From Bacteroidota bacterium (GTDB lineage Bacteria; Bacteroidota; Bacteroidia; Chitinophagales; BACL12): a DNA stretch of 64,000 bases. Below, in pieces: positions 53,837 through 62,180 of the stretch. Both the position numbers and the translations under genes were made by a program. The notes beneath the pieces were generated by a model. That model was not told where the DNA came from and made no database searches. It was given only the letters and a program-made list of their open reading frames with translations. How positions within the stretch are numbered: position 1 is the stretch's first letter; each line of letters starts with the position of its first letter. The DNA lies in the NCBI GenBank assembly GCA_016706255.1, contig JADJJZ010000030.1, positions 124,001-188,000 of the forward strand. Reading direction: 5' to 3'.

Positions 53837-55507
53837 ATGTTTACAGTAATTCGAACATATCGTTTTTGGGTATTACTTGTTCTCTTGGCAAGTTTTGGTG
53901 TGGTATCAGGTCAAACCACCATTAAAAGTGCATTAGAGCAACATATTACCTATCTGGCTGACGATAAACTGGAAGGAAGAGCAACAGGTAGCAAAGGAGA
54001 GGCCCTGGCATCTGATTATATAGCCAAAGCCTTTAAAGCTATTAACCTTAAACCGGCTGGTGATAACAATACGTACTTACAAGCCTTTGATGCCCATGCG
54101 GGAAAAGCACTTGGCCCAAATAACTATATTAAAGCAGGAGAAACTTTCGATAATATCGCTGAAACCTATCCGCATCCGATGTCGGCAAACGGCATTGTAA
54201 CTGGAAAAGTTGTTGCAGCGGGTTTTGGAATTATTGCACCTACATTAGATTATAACGACTATACCGGAATTGATGTAAAAGGGAAAATTGTAATCATAAA
54301 ATTTTCATCGCCTGATGGTACACATCCACATTCTAAGTATGTTGATTTTAATGATGAACGTTTAAAAATAAAATCAGCAGTTGAACAAGGTGCAACGGCA
54401 GTATTATTTTATAATGAAGATGAAAATTATGATGTTCCTACTCAAGATTATCGCAGAACAATTACAGCAGAAAATATTCCGGTAATCATAATCAGTAAAA
54501 CGGTTGCAGCAAAATTATTATCCTATAAAAACGAAATAACTATTTCCGCTGAATTAAATCCTGTGGTAAAAACCGGACATAATGTATTGGGGTATATTGA
54601 TAATGGTGCTGTAAATACTATTGTAATTGGTGCACATTACGATCACCTTGGTCACGGCGAAATTGAAGGTTCGTTATACAGAGGAGCACCTGCCATTCAC
54701 AATGGTGCTGATGACAATGCGAGCGGTGTTGCATTAATAATTGAATTGGCAAAAAAAATAGCCACATCAGATTATAAAAACAATAATTATTTGTTTATCG
54801 CATTTAGTGGTGAGGAGATGGGACTCTTTGGCAGCAAAGCTTTCGTGGCATCTACCCTAGTAAATAACTACAGCATTAATTATATGCTCAATTATGATAT
54901 GGTTGGGCGATTAGATACATCTAAAACAATAATAATTAATGGTGTTGGCAGCAGCACAAACTGGCGTTTATTGCAAAATATTAAAATAGATGATTTAAAA
55001 TTAAAAACTACTGAATCAGGAATAGGACCAAGTGATCAAACTTCATTTTATTTAAAAGATATTCCTGTTTTACATTTTTTTACCGGCTCACATAACGATT
55101 ACCATAAACCAACCGATGATGCTAATTTAATTAATTACGAAGGCATAGTTGATGTATTGGATTTTAGTTATGTATTAATTGATTCATTAAATAGTGCCGG
55201 GAAAATTAATTTCACAAAAACAAAAGAAGAAAACAACGAAAATACCCCACGTTTTAAAGTAACACTGGGTGTAATTCCTGATTATGCATTTGCCGAAAAA
55301 GGTATGCGCATTGATGGTGTTACGGATGGCAAACCGGCAAGTGTTGCAGGATTAAAAGCAGGGGACATTGTAATTAAATTAGGCGAATATGATGTAGTAG
55401 ATATGATGGGTTACATGACCGCATTGGGTAAATTTAGTAAAGGAGAAACCACAATTGTTACCATTATTCGCGATAAAGAAACACTTCAACTGGAGGTTAA
55501 ATTTTAA
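53837..55507 (+). CDS. Secreted M28 metallopeptidase with PA and PDZ domains
   Basis: A 556-residue exported aminopeptidase-like enzyme with a signal peptide (ending VVSGQ). A PA-type insert spans about 110-240. The M28 zinc site is visible: H267 (GAHYDHLG), bridging D293 (GADDNASG), general base and ligand E326-E327 (SGEEMGLFGS), D354 (NYDMVG) and a late His in HFFTGSHNDYH. A C-terminal PDZ-like domain (about 475-555, GVTDGKPASVAGLKAGDIVIKLG) is unusual for small M28 enzymes but frequent in Bacteroidota. Its stop abuts the tsaB start directly. Confidence 0.92.
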   Translation: MFTVIRTYRFWVLLVLLASFGVVSGQTTIKSALEQHITYLADDKLEGRATGSKGEALASDYIAKAFKAINLKPAGDNNTYLQAFDAHAGKALGPNNYIKAGETFDNIAETYPHPMSANGIVTGKVVAAGFGIIAPTLDYNDYTGIDVKGKIVIIKFSSPDGTHPHSKYVDFNDERLKIKSAVEQGATAVLFYNEDENYDVPTQDYRRTITAENIPVIIISKTVAAKLLSYKNEITISAELNPVVKTGHNVLGYIDNGAVNTIVIGAHYDHLGHGEIEGSLYRGAPAIHNGADDNASGVALIIELAKKIATSDYKNNNYLFIAFSGEEMGLFGSKAFVASTLVNNYSINYMLNYDMVGRLDTSKTIIINGVGSSTNWRLLQNIKIDDLKLKTTESGIGPSDQTSFYLKDIPVLHFFTGSHNDYHKPTDDANLINYEGIVDVLDFSYVLIDSLNSAGKINFTKTKEENNENTPRFKVTLGVIPDYAFAEKGMRIDGVTDGKPASVAGLKAGDIVIKLGEYDVVDMMGYMTALGKFSKGETTIVTIIRDKETLQLEVKF

Positions 55508-56197
55508 TTGGCAAAAATATTACATATAGAAACCTCTGCAGCTTATTGCAGTGTAAGTATTGCAGTTGATGGCATTGGTGTAAGTGAAGAAACTGCCACA
55601 GCTGTTAACGATCATATTGGGCATTTGACGCTCCTAATCGAAAAAGTATGCGGTAGCGCCGCTATCCCGCTCAAAATAATGGATGCAGTAGCCGTAAGTT
55701 CCGGTCCCGGCTCATATACCGGCCTGCGTATAGGTGTTTCAACCGCAAAAGGTATTTGTCAGGCGCTTAACATTCCCCTTATTTCTGTTAATTCGCTGGA
55801 AAGTATGGTTTATGGGATAAAAGACAAGTTTAAAGGCGAAGATGTGCTTTTTTGCCCTCTAATAGACGCAAGGCGAATGGAAGTATACACTTTGATTGCC
55901 AACCCGTCCGGTTCAATTTTAGTCCCCCAGCAGGCTTATATTGTTAATGAAGGCCATTTATTGGAGGATATGCTGGAAAAAAACCGCATCGTTTTCTTTG
56001 GAACAGGGTTAAATAAATGTAAACAGCTGTTAAACCATGCGCATGCGATATTTTATGATGATTTCATACAAACTTCAACAAGCATGCATTTTTTAGCAAA
56101 TCGTCAATTTTTAAATGGAAATTTTGAAAATATTGCATATTTCGAACCTTTATATATCAAAGAATTTTATACTACTCAAAAAATAAAAAAGGCCTAG
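55508..56197 (+). CDS. tsaB: tRNA threonylcarbamoyladenosine biosynthesis protein TsaB
   Basis: A 229-residue ASKHA-fold protein that partners TsaD in making t6A37 in tRNA. The N-terminus LHIETSAAYCSVSIAVDG and the segment SSGPGSYTGLRIGVSTAKGI are diagnostic. The start is TTG at 55508, immediately after the stop of the M28 gene; no ATG fits and the family begins at exactly this point, so TTG is a real start here. Translation is probably coupled to the M28 gene. TsaD and TsaE are not in the window. Confidence 0.93.
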   Translation: MAKILHIETSAAYCSVSIAVDGIGVSEETATAVNDHIGHLTLLIEKVCGSAAIPLKIMDAVAVSSGPGSYTGLRIGVSTAKGICQALNIPLISVNSLESMVYGIKDKFKGEDVLFCPLIDARRMEVYTLIANPSGSILVPQQAYIVNEGHLLEDMLEKNRIVFFGTGLNKCKQLLNHAHAIFYDDFIQTSTSMHFLANRQFLNGNFENIAYFEPLYIKEFYTTQKIKKA

Positions 56198-56286
56198 CTG
56201 CAATTTTAGTTTGTTTTTTCAGTGCTTAATGATTAGTTTTGATAACAGAACGCCACGTGGGTAACGACAACCGGTAAATTATCCTT

Positions 56287-56622
56287 ATGCCCGCTATAAA
56301 TTCCATTAAACTAACTCCTGAAAAAGGAGGAGAAATTAAAGTTGAATACAACACACTCCGAAGAACCGTTTTGGTAATTCGGTCGGTTGACCATAAACTT
56401 CGACAGCAGATTATAAAAATGCTGGAAGAATCTCCGCGTTTAACAGTTACTGAAATCTACATTAAATTACGTATAGAGCAAAGTATTGCATCGCAACATC
56501 TTTCTATATTAAGAAGAAGTGGTGTGGTAGTCAGCAAACGAACGGGAAAATTTATTTATTACTCCCTTAATCACGAAAGGCTTGCTGAAATTGGTAACTT
56601 AATTAAAGAACTGGCAAAATAA
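56287..56622 (+). CDS. ArsR-like winged-helix regulator, copy 1
   Basis: A 111-residue DNA-binding protein. The recognition helix is in LRIEQSIASQHLSILRRSG, and the wing is TGKFIYYSLNHERL. It lacks the ELCVCDL-type metal site of ArsR/SmtB sensors, so it probably responds to something other than metal. It is followed one base after its stop by a paralogue of the same design; the pair likely acts as a heterodimer or as duplicated regulators. A 35-residue N-terminal extension with a PEKGGEIKVEYNTLRR segment sets it apart from copy 2. Confidence 0.85.
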   Translation: MPAINSIKLTPEKGGEIKVEYNTLRRTVLVIRSVDHKLRQQIIKMLEESPRLTVTEIYIKLRIEQSIASQHLSILRRSGVVVSKRTGKFIYYSLNHERLAEIGNLIKELAK

Positions 56623-56623
56623 A

Positions 56624-56938
56624 ATGGCAAAACAAAGCATTATCGTTTTTAATAATGTTGAAAGCGGTGAGCTGCACAGTGCAGGCATCATGCTTCGCGC
56701 CATTGCGCATCCGCTGCGATTAAAAATAATTGCTTATATAGATAAACATAAGCCGGTAAACGTGCATAGTATTTATACCAATTTAAATATCGACCAGAGT
56801 ATTGCTTCGCAACAATTAAATATTTTACGTGCTTCTAATCTGGTAATAACATCCAGAGATGGAAAATTTATTTATTATTCCATCAACTACGATACCATAA
56901 GGTATATTAATACACTGCTGGAAAATTTTAAAAAATAA
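56624..56938 (+). CDS. ArsR-like winged-helix regulator, copy 2
   Basis: A 104-residue paralogue of the preceding protein, sharing the DQSIASQQLNILRASNLV recognition helix and DGKFIYYSINYDTI wing. The N-terminus (MLRAIAHPLRLKIIAYIDKH) is the classical ArsR opening. There is no metal-binding Cys. Its ATG lies one base after the stop of copy 1. The two arose by local duplication. The regulated genes are not known. Confidence 0.85.
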   Translation: MAKQSIIVFNNVESGELHSAGIMLRAIAHPLRLKIIAYIDKHKPVNVHSIYTNLNIDQSIASQQLNILRASNLVITSRDGKFIYYSINYDTIRYINTLLENFKK

Positions 56939-56944
56939 TATTAT

Positions 56945-57958
56945 TTACAAACCTGCAGCTGCAGAAATATCCAACATGCGTTGAATAGATTTTCTTGCCA
57001 TAGAAATTGTTGGTTCATTAATATTTATTTCCGGCAATTCATATAGCATACAGTTGTATAATTTTTCTAATGTATTTCTTTTCATGTGCGGACAATCATT
57101 ACAAGCACATAAATTATCAGGTGGTGCAGGAATAAAAGTTTTTTCAGGACTATTTTTTTGCAATTGATGGATGATACCTGTTTCGGTAACAACAATAAAT
57201 TCATTTGCACTATCGGTTGTAGCATATTTTAATAAACCGGTTGTACTGCCAATATAATCGGCAACGGCTAAAACGGGTTCTTCACATTCAGGATGTGCTA
57301 TAACTTTTGCGTTTGGGTGACGATGTTTGAGTTTAGTAATTTTTTCCAGCGAAAATATTTCGTGCACCATACAACTGCCATCCCATAAAACCATTTTTCT
57401 TCCGGTTTTTTTCTCGATATATCTTCCGAGGTTTTTATCCGGTGCAAAAATTATGGGTTGATCGGCTGGAACACTTTCTACAATTTTAACTGCATTGCTA
57501 CTTGTGCAGATTATATCGCTCAACGCTTTTATTTCTGCTGTGCAGTTGATATAACTGATGACAGTGTGGCCGGGATGGGCGTCAATAAACTTTTTAAACA
57601 AAAAAGGAGGACAACTGTCAGCCAATGAGCAACCCGCTTTAGAATCGGGCATAATCACTTTTTTGTGGGGATTGAGGATTTTAGCGGTTTCTGCCATAAA
57701 GTGCACGCCTGCAAACACAATAAGGTCGGCTTCGGTTTTTGCTGCATTTTGTGCAAGGCCTAAACTATCACCGATATAATCTGCAATATCCTGAATATCA
57801 GACTCCTGGTAGTAATGCGCCAGAATAACAGCATTTTTTTCTTTTTTGAGTTTTTTTATTTCCTCAAACAAATCTAACTGTGGATCTATCGGACTATCTA
57901 TAAATCCGGTCCGTTCTAAAACGGCATTATCCACATCCTTTTCCCCCTTAATGATCAT
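56945..57958 (-). CDS. nadA: Quinolinate synthase A
   Basis: A 337-residue iron-sulfur enzyme that condenses iminoaspartate with dihydroxyacetone phosphate to quinolinate in de novo NAD synthesis. LAHYYQESDIQDIADYIGDS and FAGVHFMAETAKILNP are hallmark blocks. Probable cluster ligands are C110 (DSKAGCSLAD), C196 (DGSCMVHE) and C289 (CNDCPHMK), the spacing known for the family. NadB and NadC are not in the window, but nadD lies 440 bases upstream on the same strand. The upstream gap carries a repeated GTTGGTACAAC-like motif that could be regulatory. Confidence 0.96.
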   Translation of the reverse strand: MIIKGEKDVDNAVLERTGFIDSPIDPQLDLFEEIKKLKKEKNAVILAHYYQESDIQDIADYIGDSLGLAQNAAKTEADLIVFAGVHFMAETAKILNPHKKVIMPDSKAGCSLADSCPPFLFKKFIDAHPGHTVISYINCTAEIKALSDIICTSSNAVKIVESVPADQPIIFAPDKNLGRYIEKKTGRKMVLWDGSCMVHEIFSLEKITKLKHRHPNAKVIAHPECEEPVLAVADYIGSTTGLLKYATTDSANEFIVVTETGIIHQLQKNSPEKTFIPAPPDNLCACNDCPHMKRNTLEKLYNCMLYELPEININEPTISMARKSIQRMLDISAAAGL

Positions 57959-58131
57959 GATGTTATTTTTTAAATTAAATAAAGATTCATCATCAGTGCT
58001 GTGTATTCGTTGATAAGTACTTAATCACATTCTTGATATAATGGTTTTCCATAATTATAACCACTAAATTAACATATAACTAACAATGACAACTAAATAA
58101 CAACGGGCATTTTGCCTTTAATACACATTCT

Positions 58132-58300
58132 GTTGGTACAAAGTTAACAGGAAAACTTTTTCGTAATGCACACTGCTTCCACGTACATTGCATGTTGGTA
58201 CAACAGTACATCTCCACAAAAAAATTCCGCTCATACATCATCAACACTAAAAAAAAGAACTTATCAAACTCAATTAACAGTTGTACAACATAGTACCAAC
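58132..58300. promoter_or_regulatory. Repeated GTTG(G)TACAAC motifs upstream of nadA
   Basis: The gap 57959-58397 has no convincing gene. Within it lie GTTGGTACAA at 58132-58141, GTTGGTACAAC at 58194-58204, the perfect palindrome GTTGTACAAC at 58280-58289 and an inverted GTACCAAC at 58293-58300. Four related sites in 170 bases suggest an operator cluster. They are 170-340 bases before the nadA ATG, rather far for a simple repressor site, so the role is open. Confidence 0.35.
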
Positions 58301-58397
58301 ATAAAAAAACGACTAAAAATGACACTTAAAAATAAACTGACCTTTAAAAAAGACAACGCATTAATTTGAAGCGTAAAAGCGCAATATTAAATCCACA

Positions 58398-58970
58398 TTA
58401 TTTATAAAAATGCATTTCATCTAAGTGTTTCCAAACTTTTTCGGGTACTAAATATCGTACAGATTTCCCGTTTTTGATATTTTGACGGATATATGTTGAT
58501 GAAATACCCAGCAGCGGAACATCAAAGAGTTGGATATCACCTTTAAGGTTTTCCGGAACTACGTCTTTTGCACTTCTTTTGTATACCAGAACCGTATGTG
58601 CTGCAAGTATCAGTTCATAATTTTTCCATTTGTGAAATGCAGCCAAATTATCGGAGCCAACAATGATACTAAACTTATGTTCCGGATGTTTTTCTTTTAG
58701 ATGTGTGAGTGTATCAATAGTATAACTCGGTTGCGGTAAATGAAATTCGATATTTGAGGCCTGGAGTTTATAATTATCTTCAATTGCCAGATTTACCATG
58801 TATAAGCGATGTTTTTCATCGAGCAGAGAAGATTTTTCCTTAAAAGGGTTTTGGGGAGAAATAATAAACCATACCTGATGCAGATCAGCATTTTCAGCAA
58901 AATGATTTGCAATAATCATATGTCCGGTATGCACAGGATTGAATGAGCCGAAGAATAATCCAATGTTCAT
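58398..58970 (-). CDS. nadD: Nicotinate-nucleotide adenylyltransferase
   Basis: A 190-residue enzyme that adenylates nicotinate mononucleotide to deamido-NAD. The nucleotidyltransferase motif GSFNPVHTGHM at the N-terminus and GISSTYIRQNIKNGKSVRYLV near the C-terminus (the ISST-R signature) identify it. Length is normal. It shares strand and pathway with nadA downstream, although 439 bases separate them. A -7-like element precedes the ATG at 58970. Confidence 0.95.
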   Translation of the reverse strand: MNIGLFFGSFNPVHTGHMIIANHFAENADLHQVWFIISPQNPFKEKSSLLDEKHRLYMVNLAIEDNYKLQASNIEFHLPQPSYTIDTLTHLKEKHPEHKFSIIVGSDNLAAFHKWKNYELILAAHTVLVYKRSAKDVVPENLKGDIQLFDVPLLGISSTYIRQNIKNGKSVRYLVPEKVWKHLDEMHFYK

Positions 58971-58977
58971 CGTTGTG

Positions 58978-58985
58978 TAAAGATA
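58978..58985 (-). promoter_or_regulatory. -7-like promoter element of nadD
   Basis: TATCTTTA on the - strand, one base off TAnnTTTG, ends 7 bases before the ATG. Confidence 0.4.
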
Positions 58986-59145
58986 GGTAAGCGATACGAC
59001 TGAGCGCGATTGTGGAGCGCTTTTTGGTGGTTAGTCATGTTAATTTGCAGTAATTTTTTAAAAGTAAAGGAAAAATAGCTGTTAGATGTCATTTTTGGCA
59101 AGCAAAAAAATATACCTACTTTTAACGAGTAAAATTTAGTTTAAT

Positions 59146-59574
59146 ATGAAGAAATTAATGTTTTTATTATTTACAATGAGTGTTGCGTTTTCGGTGAAGG
59201 CGCAAAACTGGCAGGATGCCTGCATTGGTGGATGGATAAACGGTGATGGTGATGCGAAAATTGAGATTTATAAAAAAGACAATAAATATTACGGTAAAAT
59301 AACCTGGTTACGCGAGCCGAATGAGGAAGATGGAACACCAAAAGTAGATGATGAAAATCCGGATGAGTCGAAACAAAAACAACCAATTATGGGTCTGGTT
59401 ATACTGAAAGGGTTTGATTTTGAGGATGGCTTTTGGAAAAACGGGACAATTTATGACCCTAAAAACGGAAAAACTTACAAATGCGAAATGTGGCTGGATG
59501 GCAAAACGGGATTAAAAATACGAGGGTACTGGGGCGTGGTATACAGAACCGAAACCTGGACCAAAGCGAAATAA
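59146..59574 (+). CDS. DUF2147-family secreted protein, copy 1
   Basis: A 142-residue exported protein with a signal peptide (MKKLMFLLFTMSVAFSVKAQ). The DUF2147 lipocalin-like fold is recognised by IGGWINGDGDAKIEIYKKDNKYYGKI, MGLVILKGFDFEDGFWKNG, YDPKNGKTYKCEMWLD and a C-terminal LKIRGYWGVVYRTETW. Family members are periplasmic and of unknown function. A paralogue follows 14 bases downstream. Confidence 0.85.
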   Translation: MKKLMFLLFTMSVAFSVKAQNWQDACIGGWINGDGDAKIEIYKKDNKYYGKITWLREPNEEDGTPKVDDENPDESKQKQPIMGLVILKGFDFEDGFWKNGTIYDPKNGKTYKCEMWLDGKTGLKIRGYWGVVYRTETWTKAK

Positions 59575-59588
59575 TTTTTTCGCACATT

Positions 59589-60023
59589 ATGAAATACGGC
59601 ATACTCATTTTACTACTTACACTTGGTTTGGGCAGGGTTTCTGCTCAGGGCAATGCCGATGCTATAAAAGGCGTATGGTTGTCGGAAAACAAGCGCTTAA
59701 AAGTTGAAATTTACGCCGTAAATAATGTGTATTTCGGTAAAATTTTATGGTTATACGAACAAAACGACCCTGAAACGGGTAAACCCAAGTTAGATAAAGA
59801 AAACCCCGACCCCAACAAACGCAACCGACCCCTTATTGGCCTGCAGGTTTTAAAAGATTTTCGTTTCAAAGACGGATTTTGGCAGGATGGATACGTGTAT
59901 AACTCCCAAAACGGCAATACCTACGCCTGTGAAATATGGTTAGAAGGGAAGGATATGCTTGTGCTGCGAGGGTATTGGGGGTTTGTTTATCATACTGAGC
60001 GTTGGACGAGGGTGAAGGTATGA
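59589..60023 (+). CDS. DUF2147-family secreted protein, copy 2
   Basis: A 144-residue paralogue of the preceding gene, with the same block order (KGVWLSENKRLKVEIYAVNN, IGLQVLKDFRFKDGFWQDG, YNSQNGNTYACEIWLEG, LVLRGYWGFVYHTERW). I start at the ATG at 59589, which opens a good signal peptide (MKYGILILLLTLGLG, ending VSAQ); a longer in-frame extension would overlap copy 1. By eye about half the residues match copy 1, so the tandem duplication is not recent. Confidence 0.85.
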   Translation: MKYGILILLLTLGLGRVSAQGNADAIKGVWLSENKRLKVEIYAVNNVYFGKILWLYEQNDPETGKPKLDKENPDPNKRNRPLIGLQVLKDFRFKDGFWQDGYVYNSQNGNTYACEIWLEGKDMLVLRGYWGFVYHTERWTRVKV

Positions 60024-60042
60024 TGTGCTGATGTGCTAATTG

Positions 60043-60197
60043 AACAGCCGATTTTTGAGTGAGATTTGTATTCGGAGCTGACGTAGGGGCTTGGGATGAT
60101 GTACCAATGTACCAATGGAACAGCCAATGAACAGCCGATTTTTAGTTGGATTTTCATTCGGAGTTCCCGTTGGGGCTAATCAACATTAGCCCGACTC
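60043..60197 (-). repeat. Dispersed repeat module, two inverted copies
   Basis: Reverse-complement copies of the module clustered at 35155-35645 lie at 60043-60084 and 60130-60170 (AACAGCCGATTTTT, then ATTCGGAG). The second is followed by the hairpin GGGCTAAT-caac-ATTAGCCC at 60173-60192. It fills the gap after the DUF2147 pair. Confidence 0.75.
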
Positions 60198-60263
60198 ATA
60201 ATTAACTTATAAATCATTAATCGAATATTCGAATTTGAGCAAGATTGTCATTTTAACGACTAA

Positions 60264-62132
60264 CCCCATCAGCTAATTTGCTAATTAAAAACCAAGCGGT
60301 AACTTACAACTTCACAAATTTGCCCACCCGACTTCCGGTGTCGGAAATTAGGTCAAGGATATATGTTCCTTTGGGCAGACCGGAAATATCGATTTTGCCG
60401 GAAACTGTTTGGCAAGTGAGATGACATTTGCCGGTAATATCATAAATATAACATTGAGTGTATGAATTTGGAGCAATTTGAAATTGAAGGAAATCACTTG
60501 CCGGATTTGGAAAAATGTTTATTGCATTTTCATTATTATAAAGTTCATCTATGCTGAGCGGGGAATAGTTGCCATAAGTTTGACCATTAATAACATAACC
60601 AGCCAGGCCGAAATTCGAATAATCTTTTGGACTTCCCTTTGATTCGAAGGTGACACCAATATATGAATCCCAATGTATTTCGTGGCTGTATTCAAAAGAT
60701 GGGTTTACCAAACAATCGTCATATTGCCAACCTGTTGTTGTAATATATTGTTTGTATCGCCAAACGCCTGGAAACGTTGTTGTATCAATATACGACTCAT
60801 TGGAATACATTTCACCAATATATTTATCTAATTCAAATTGATATGGAGATTCGGGAATATAAAAAGGTCTCCAAGGTGGTGAACTTATCGCATTATATAT
60901 TGCGTTTTTATAATAAGCATAGGTATAAATGTAACCAGATTCGTTTTCATATTGGATAACAATAGAATCGGCATAATGTGTTACACTTTGTATTAGGGCC
61001 GTTTGAAAACCGGAACCTGTTCCCAAAGGATAGCTATAGTTGAAATAATATTTAAGGAAATCGCCAGGCGCCAAATGTATCCAGTCTTCCCAAAGTGGTC
61101 CCTTGTACCCTGCTGAACTGGCAAATGCATTCCAACCAATTAAATTGTAGCATCTAAAACAGTCCTCGCAGGTAGTAGGATTAATTAACTGGTAAAAAGG
61201 TAAAAAACGTATGAGTCCATAATGTTTGCTTAAAATATAAGTTGCCTTATCAATTGTAAAACCGCCGATAACGGGAGAAAGAGTATGCACCGAAAAATAT
61301 TTTATACTGTCTGTAAAACCAAGAAAGTTTCCCAATACAATAGAATCACAAGTAATTTCTATTTCCGAAAATTCGCTTTCATCAGAATTGTTATAAATTT
61401 TCCAACTTGAACCCACAACAGCCATCGGTTTAAAAATGGCCGGCAATGTGCCATAAATACTATTATAATAAGTTAAGCTGTCGCCAAGACCTGAAAATTC
61501 CATCTTGTAAGGAGGCCAGGAATAATAAAAATTATCTTCAAAATTTATAACCGAATCAAAGCACGCTTGAGTAGCACCATGAGGAGCCTGGGTATTGTAA
61601 TAGTAGTTAGTTGTATCTCCAATGGTTGAAACAGAGTCGTGTTTGCAACTAAACAAGTTGGTAGTTCCTTCAGGAAAATAATACATGTCTGTTTGGTATG
61701 GAAATAAGGCCCAATCCTGACAAAAGGTATTGAAAGAATTGATTAGGAGCAGAATAACAAGTAGCGGTTTCATATAGAAAGGGTTTGATATTTCAGGAGG
61801 GGGTTGTTTTAGGTATTCAAAACAATGGTTTGTTTATTGTTGACATATTGCCATTTTGGATTTTTCATACCCAAACAAGTAGATAATTACATTGATGCTA
61901 TTTTACAATTTTCAAAAAGAAATTTGTCACACCATTTTGCTATGCAAGTTACTAAAAAAAAGTAATATGTAGCCAGTTTTACCATGGAAATAAATTAATG
62001 TGTTGATTAGTTAATCACTGTTGTCCGGTAAAACTCATATGATTTTACGAGACCCCCATCAGCTAATTTGCTAATTAAAAACTCGGAGCTGCCATATTCC
62101 AATTTGAGTTAGATTGCCATTAACTGACGAAC
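60264..62132. repeat. Duplication unit A (~1.87 kb)
   Basis: Begins at CCCCATCAGCTAATTTGC and includes one T9SS gene plus about 360 bases of its upstream DNA. It is repeated in tandem by unit B from 62133. The promoter-side non-coding part (61774-62062) and unit B's equivalent (from 63654) differ at about 20 of 300 bases by eye, while the middle of the genes differs much more. Confidence 0.85.
60304..61773 (-). CDS. Secreted T9SS type A protein, tandem paralogue 1
   Basis: A 489-residue exported protein. The signal peptide (MKPLLVILLLINSFN, ending FCQ) is almost identical to that of paralogue 2. The body (20-400) is beta-rich with many Tyr, Ser and Asp and a CEDCFRCYN four-Cys cluster near 205 (C-x2-C-x2-C); no named domain was recognised. 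The C-terminal 80 residues are a T9SS type A domain (INIFPNPASDFLQFQI, ISGLPKGTYILDLI). It would be placed on the cell surface or released. The function is unknown. Confidence 0.8.
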   Translation of the reverse strand: MKPLLVILLLINSFNTFCQDWALFPYQTDMYYFPEGTTNLFSCKHDSVSTIGDTTNYYYNTQAPHGATQACFDSVINFEDNFYYSWPPYKMEFSGLGDSLTYYNSIYGTLPAIFKPMAVVGSSWKIYNNSDESEFSEIEITCDSIVLGNFLGFTDSIKYFSVHTLSPVIGGFTIDKATYILSKHYGLIRFLPFYQLINPTTCEDCFRCYNLIGWNAFASSAGYKGPLWEDWIHLAPGDFLKYYFNYSYPLGTGSGFQTALIQSVTHYADSIVIQYENESGYIYTYAYYKNAIYNAISSPPWRPFYIPESPYQFELDKYIGEMYSNESYIDTTTFPGVWRYKQYITTTGWQYDDCLVNPSFEYSHEIHWDSYIGVTFESKGSPKDYSNFGLAGYVINGQTYGNYSPLSIDELYNNENAINIFPNPASDFLQFQIAPNSYTQCYIYDITGKCHLTCQTVSGKIDISGLPKGTYILDLISDTGSRVGKFVKL

Positions 62133-62180
62133 CCCCATCAGCTAATTTGCTAATTAGCTAATTAAAAACCAAGCGGTAAC

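Noticed and set aside
57928..57936. TTATCCACA, a perfect DnaA-box sequence
   Set aside because: It is a single copy inside the nadA coding start with no cluster around it, so it does not mark an origin.
58080..58369. Two overlapping frames of 67 and 81 codons on opposite strands between nadD and nadA
   Set aside because: Composition is low-complexity and unlike a protein, and no promoter or family match was seen.
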